A stretch of 9,202 nt of DNA. Origin: Solobacterium sp. Its GTDB lineage: Bacteria; Bacillota_I; Bacilli_A; Erysipelotrichales; Erysipelotrichaceae. Below the pieces are notes generated by a model. The model had not been told where the DNA came from and made no database searches. It worked only from the letters and a program-made list of their open reading frames with translations. The DNA lies in NCBI GenBank assembly GCA_016284975.1, contig JAEEPV010000066.1, forward strand, positions 1 to 9,202. The letters run 5' to 3'. Below, piece after piece: positions 5,796-9,202 of this stretch. Within the stretch, counting starts at the first letter, position 1, and every line of letters begins with the position of its first letter. The position numbers and the translations under genes were made by a program.

Positions 5796-5827
5796 AGAGG
5801 AGACAGCGGAAACCGCTGCCTCTTTTT
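5796..5827 (+). terminator. Rho-independent terminator of serC-serA
   Basis: Stem AGAGG (5796-5800) plus CAGCGG (5804-5809) pairs with CCGCTG (5813-5818) plus CCTCT (5819-5823). It has an AAA loop, a 3-base bulge on the left side and a TTTT run to 5827. It begins 7 bases after the serA stop. Confidence 0.85.
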
Positions 5828-5828
5828 C

Positions 5829-5837
5829 TGGTATGAT
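5829..5837 (+). promoter_or_regulatory. Extended -10 promoter of rnz
   Basis: TG-G-TATGAT is an extended -10 (TGn then 5 of 6 to TATAAT). No -35 is recognisable; that position falls inside the preceding terminator hairpin. Predicted start is near 5844. GGAGGA (5855-5860) then leads the ATG at 5867. Confidence 0.6.
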
Positions 5838-5866
5838 AGACAAGTAAGATTTTCGGAGGAATATTC

Positions 5867-6784
5867 ATGCTGGATGTGACATTGCTGGGATGCGGAGGGA
5901 CGATGCCTCTTCCGAATCGCTGGCTGACCTCACTGTATGTAAAATATAACGGCCGCGGAATCCTCATCGACTGCGGGGAAGGAACCCAGATTGCGATGAA
6001 GGAAGCCGGAGTCAGTGCTCATGATGTTGATCTGATACTTCTGACGCATTATCACGGAGATCATGTGATGGGACTTCCGGGTATCCTGATGTCCATGGGA
6101 ATGTCCGGACGTACCGAACCGGTCACGATTGCAGGCCCGAAAAACCTGTCAACTGTGGTCTCCGGTCTCTGCGTGGCGGCGGGAATTCCGTTTGGTCTGG
6201 AAGGAATGGAACTGACCGAAGAAGTATGCGAGCTGGCCCATGGATTCGGCCCGCAGCTTCATATCCGTGCCTATGCGCTGAAGCACAGTGTACCGACCTA
6301 TGGTTATACCATTGAACTGGAACGGCTGCGTCGCTTTGATCCGGAACGGGCCAAAGCACTGGATATACCGGTGAAATACTGGGGCAGACTGCAGAAAGGC
6401 GAAATAGTAAGAGAACCGGGTCTGGTTTATACACCGGATATGGTTCTGATGGAAGAGCGAAAAGGTATTAAAATTGCCTACTGTACAGATACCCGGCCGA
6501 CCGACCGGATCATACAGGCCGGAAAGTATGCAGATCTTATGATTCTGGAAGGAATGTATGGTGAAGATGAGCGGCTTGAAGCTGCCAGAATCAAGAAACA
6601 TATGATCTTCAGTGAGGCGGCAGAACTCGCATCAAACGCAAACGCGACGGAACTCTGGCTGACACATTACAGCCCTTCGGAGGTTCATCCGGAAAACTAC
6701 ATTGAAAATGCCAGAGCGATTTTCCCAAATACCCTTTGCGGTACCTGCGGCATGCATAAGACATTAAATTTCACAGATATGTAA
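5867..6784 (+). CDS. rnz: Ribonuclease Z (tRNA 3' processing endonuclease)
   Basis: A metallo-beta-lactamase-fold endonuclease that cuts pre-tRNA just after the discriminator base, mostly on tRNAs lacking encoded CCA. The 305 residues match the usual ~307. The N-terminal LLGCGGTMPLPNR and DCGEGTQ (35-41) are RNase Z-type. HYHGDH at 61-66 supplies metal ligands His61, His63, Asp65 and His66. His140 (LKHSVPTYGY), Asp208 (CTDTR) and His267 (LTHYSP) complete the two-zinc site, and His245 fits the conserved catalytic-arm histidine. The flexible-arm segment is present (about 150-200), but its GP exosite motif (IPPGP in B. subtilis) reads IPVKYWGRLQKGE at 167-179, a form I recall from clostridial relatives. 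It is a single gene with its own promoter and a bidirectional terminator. A different MBL-fold hydrolase is the only alternative. Confidence 0.92.
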   Translation: MLDVTLLGCGGTMPLPNRWLTSLYVKYNGRGILIDCGEGTQIAMKEAGVSAHDVDLILLTHYHGDHVMGLPGILMSMGMSGRTEPVTIAGPKNLSTVVSGLCVAAGIPFGLEGMELTEEVCELAHGFGPQLHIRAYALKHSVPTYGYTIELERLRRFDPERAKALDIPVKYWGRLQKGEIVREPGLVYTPDMVLMEERKGIKIAYCTDTRPTDRIIQAGKYADLMILEGMYGEDERLEAARIKKHMIFSEAAELASNANATELWLTHYSPSEVHPENYIENARAIFPNTLCGTCGMHKTLNFTDM

Positions 6785-6816
6785 AGACCGGGGCTGCACT
6801 AAACGGATTGAAAATT

Positions 6817-6855
6817 AAAAAGGAAGCATGTTCATGAGGATGTGCTTCCTTTTTT
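6817..6855. terminator. Bidirectional terminator between rnz and the DUF4230 gene
   Basis: AAAAAGGAAGCA (6817-6828) and TGCTTCCTTTTT (6843-6854) form a perfect 12-bp stem with a 14-base loop. T runs flank it on both strands (six T on plus; five T then AATTTTC on minus). It ends 3 bases from the stop of the minus gene and 33 bases after the rnz stop, so it serves both convergent genes. Confidence 0.9.
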
Positions 6856-6857
6856 GA

Positions 6858-7859
6858 TCAGTCGGTGAATTGAATAACGGTCTTGTATGCAGGTGAAACG
6901 GCTGTTACAAGCGGCTGGAAGATTTCCCAGGTCTTCAGTTTGGCAAACCGGTCTGCTTCATCAAGCAGTTCCTGTTCACTCAGGCGCTCTTCCATGGAGT
7001 TATAAACGGTCGTTTCAAGAAGTTTTGTTTCCTCTGCCGTGAGCTTGATATCCCCAAAGGCAAGCAGCCCCTTTTCAGTATCCTCGAACTCTGTGAGATC
7101 AAGATTTGTATTCACATACTGGAGTTTGGCATGTGGAATCAGGATCATTACGGTATTCTGACTCTCATCGACCAGAATATGTTCTTTATCCAATCTGGAC
7201 AGATCTACGGTATAAACGCCGGTTCCGTAATAGGTGAGGTCCTGCATTTTGGAGAAGATTGGCAGATTTGCCAGTCCGGCTTTGGTGATTGTGGTGGAAA
7301 TGGACAGCGGCTGTTCCATGACAACCAGTTCCTTATGATCACTGGCAGCTCCGAGAACCGCATCCTGAAAGTCTGCAGCGGTATATCCCAGAAGACCATT
7401 GTTTTCAATGGTCAAATCCGCATTCTCTACCGGAGATGGAGATTCCGCAAGCGGAGAAGCAGGAATGTTCGGAATGATCAGAAAATACATGATCGCAGCG
7501 CCTGCCGCAATGCCGATCAGAAGTCCGCGCAAAAAGCCTCCGAACCCTCCGCTTTTTGTTTTCCTCAGGGCATTGTTGGCCAGGGCAAGACCGGAATTGA
7601 GCAGTTCTTCCCGCTTTGCGGCGGCAGCCCGCTCTGCTTTCAGTGTTTCTTCGGCCGCGTTTGCACGTTTTTCCTCTTCTTTAGCCTTGCGGACAAGATC
7701 ATCAAGACGGGAGGACAGGGCGGCATCTTCTGCTTTCGCGACAGCTTCCTTCTGTTTTTCCTCGATTTTCGAAGCGGATTCCCTCTGCTGTTTTACCTTT
7801 TCATTTTCAATCAGCTCAGCATTGGATGAAACAGTGACAGTATTGTTGTTTTTATCCAT
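6858..7859 (-). CDS. DUF4230 membrane-anchored protein with N-terminal coiled coil
   Basis: 333 residues from the ATG at 7859. The minus strand carries AAAGGAG (complement of 7868-7874) 8 bases before it, so I prefer it to a GTG at 7877. Residues 20-100 are a Glu/Lys/Arg/Ala-rich coiled coil, probably cytoplasmic. A GGFGGF hinge and one transmembrane helix (about 109-130) follow. Residues 134-148 are a Pro/Ser linker. The rest (about 150-333) is the DUF4230 domain, recognisable from the ELVVMEQPLSIS start, the TYYGTGVYTVDLSRL core and the VMILIPHAKL strand. It is likely presented outside the membrane. Function of the family is not established. It is convergent with rnz and divergent from mutS (84 bases between starts). 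No clear minus-strand promoter could be picked in the gap; TTATAC and TAATTC are the best weak hexamers. Confidence 0.88.
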   Translation of the reverse strand: MDKNNNTVTVSSNAELIENEKVKQQRESASKIEEKQKEAVAKAEDAALSSRLDDLVRKAKEEEKRANAAEETLKAERAAAAKREELLNSGLALANNALRKTKSGGFGGFLRGLLIGIAAGAAIMYFLIIPNIPASPLAESPSPVENADLTIENNGLLGYTAADFQDAVLGAASDHKELVVMEQPLSISTTITKAGLANLPIFSKMQDLTYYGTGVYTVDLSRLDKEHILVDESQNTVMILIPHAKLQYVNTNLDLTEFEDTEKGLLAFGDIKLTAEETKLLETTVYNSMEERLSEQELLDEADRFAKLKTWEIFQPLVTAVSPAYKTVIQFTD

Positions 7860-7910
7860 GAAAATCTCTCCTTTCACGCAGGCTCCATAGAATTAGGATA
7901 AGGGTAATTC

Positions 7911-7919
7911 TGGTATAAT
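7911..7919 (+). promoter_or_regulatory. Extended -10 promoter of mutS
   Basis: TG-G-TATAAT is a perfect extended -10, with no recognisable -35. Predicted start is near 7926, leaving a leader of about 18 bases. The leader has only a poor Shine-Dalgarno (GGTAAAG, 7932-7938). Confidence 0.65.
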
Positions 7920-7943
7920 GTCTAGGCATTCGGTAAAGCAAAT

Positions 7944-9202
7944 ATGAGCGAAACGAAATATTCTCCGATGATTACACAATATCTTAAGGTAAAGGAAAAA
8001 TATCCGGATACCCTTGTTTTTTATCGTGTCGGAGATTTTTACGAAATGTTTTTTGAAGATGCGGTAACCGCAAGCAGAGAACTTGATCTTGTCCTGACAG
8101 GAAAAGCTGCAGGTGTGGAAGATAAGGTGCCGATGTGCGGTGTTCCCCATCACGCGGTCTCCACATATGTACAGCGTCTGGTTCAAAGAGGTTATAAGAT
8201 TGCAATCGTCGAACAGATGCAGGATCCCAAAGAGGCCAAGGGGATCGTCGAGCGGGATGTGATCCGTGTCATTACACCAGGCACCGTGATGGAAGAAATC
8301 GGGGATGAAAAGGCATCAGTATTTCTGGCGGCAGTAGAAGATCATGGTTATGGTTACTGTCTTTCCCTGGCGGAAGTGAGTACCGGTGAATCCGTGATCG
8401 TGGACATTCCGCATTCCAGAAATGAACTGATCCAGACGCTGCTGCGCAGCAGTGTCCGGGAAGTGGTCACTGCACATGATTTTGACGAATCATTGATCCG
8501 TGCACTGCGGGAAATGCAGATCATGGTTTCCTACTGTGATGAAACCGAAATCAGGGATATCTATCTGCCGCTGTGCGAAACGCTGAAAAAGGATTATCAG
8601 CGGCTTGCCTGCGGGCGGATGCTCAATTATCTTGAAGCGACACAAAAACATACACTTGCACATCTTCAGACTGTAACGATCGAAAGTCCGTCACAGGTGC
8701 TGTATATGGATTTTTCAACGATCCGGAATCTGGAGCTGGTAGAACCGATTCATCGGGAGACCAAAGGGGAAAGCCTCTGGATGTTTCTGGATGTGTGCAA
8801 AAGTGCAATGGGTTCAAGACTGCTGAGAAAGTGGATTGAAAAGCCTCTGGTTGATCAAAACGAGATTACAGCCCGATATGACCGACTGGAATACCTGAAA
8901 ACCAATTTTCTGATTCGCAGACGGCTGAGAGACCATCTGGGCGGAATCTATGATCTGCAGCGGCTGATCGGCAGATGCGCGATGAACAGTGCCAATGCGC
9001 AGGACTGCCTGAGGCTTTCAAAGACACTGAATGAAGTGCCGGCAATCCTGAGCGATCTGGATTGCGAAGAGTTCCGGGCGTTTGCGTCCATGGATCCGCT
9101 GGATGAACTGCGGGAACTGCTTGACGGTGCGTTTGTGGACAACCCGCCTGCGTCGATCAGTGACGGCGGTGTCTTCCGTGACGGATACTCGGAAGAACTG
9201 GA
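7944..9202 (+). CDS. mutS: DNA mismatch repair ATPase MutS, N-terminal part (3' end outside window)
   Basis: Recognises mismatched and looped bases and, with MutL, starts repair. The frame from the ATG at 7944 stays open to the window end, giving 419 complete codons of a protein normally around 850 residues. The mismatch-recognition domain (about 6-118) has GDFYEMFFEDA, with Phe32 and Glu34 forming the F-x-E wedge, then PMCGVPHHA (63-71) and VITPGTV (109-115). The connector domain spans about 125-245. The lever/core begins at MDFSTIRNLEL (255-265), with GSRLLRKWIEKPL (290-302). The Walker ATPase and dimerisation regions lie beyond the window, so whether the gene is complete cannot be judged. 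The start fits the family N-terminus (SPMITQYLKVKEKYPDTLVF). It lacks a strong ribosome binding site. mutL, its usual neighbour, would be expected downstream. Confidence 0.97.
   Translation, partial: MSETKYSPMITQYLKVKEKYPDTLVFYRVGDFYEMFFEDAVTASRELDLVLTGKAAGVEDKVPMCGVPHHAVSTYVQRLVQRGYKIAIVEQMQDPKEAKGIVERDVIRVITPGTVMEEIGDEKASVFLAAVEDHGYGYCLSLAEVSTGESVIVDIPHSRNELIQTLLRSSVREVVTAHDFDESLIRALREMQIMVSYCDETEIRDIYLPLCETLKKDYQRLACGRMLNYLEATQKHTLAHLQTVTIESPSQVLYMDFSTIRNLELVEPIHRETKGESLWMFLDVCKSAMGSRLLRKWIEKPLVDQNEITARYDRLEYLKTNFLIRRRLRDHLGGIYDLQRLIGRCAMNSANAQDCLRLSKTLNEVPAILSDLDCEEFRAFASMDPLDELRELLDGAFVDNPPASISDGGVFRDGYSEEL

Noticed and set aside
7131..7829. Long plus-strand open frame (232 codons) and another at 7399-7890 (163 codons)
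   Set aside because: Both lie antisense to the DUF4230 gene. Their translations are low-complexity (Phe/Ser/Arg/Cys-rich) mirrors of its coiled coil, and they have no ribosome sites.

Overview
The window looks like a chromosomal segment of a Bacillota (Firmicutes) bacterium. The signs are strong AGGAGG-type ribosome binding sites, hairpin-plus-T-run terminators, a serC-serA pair of the Clostridia/Erysipelotrichia style, a Firmicute-type RNase Z and a DUF4230 membrane protein. By eye the base composition is mid-range (not counted), which would fit a gut or oral Erysipelotrichales or a clostridial relative. The genus cannot be fixed from this sequence.

Layout. Positions 2-496 hold the 3' end of a DUF697-type (GTPase-associated) membrane protein. 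It converges on a minus-strand hypothetical gene (643-1092), with a hairpin between them. From 1135 to 3314 there is an accessory plus-strand cluster: a 411-residue protein with a long charged helix, a 223-residue secreted protein, and a previously uncalled 55-residue peptide with a double-glycine-type leader, closed by a terminator at 3343-3393. Next come serC and serA (3532-5789), two of the three steps of serine synthesis, separated by 2 bases and closed by a terminator. rnz (5867-6784, tRNA 3'-end processing) follows from its own extended -10 promoter. A bidirectional terminator separates rnz from a convergent DUF4230 gene (6858-7859, minus). Divergent from that gene is mutS (7944 to the window end), cut off after 419 codons.

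How the parts fit. serC, serA, rnz and mutS are conserved housekeeping genes. The part most likely to hold something undescribed is 643-3314. It has a minus-strand orphan gene and a three-gene plus-strand group ending in a short GG-leader peptide. Two promoters in this part sit so close to their start codons that the transcripts would be leaderless or nearly so. No GG-peptide exporter/protease, modification enzyme, tRNA, rRNA, insertion sequence or CRISPR array was seen. With the genes listed here, no gene-free stretch exceeds about 220 bases.
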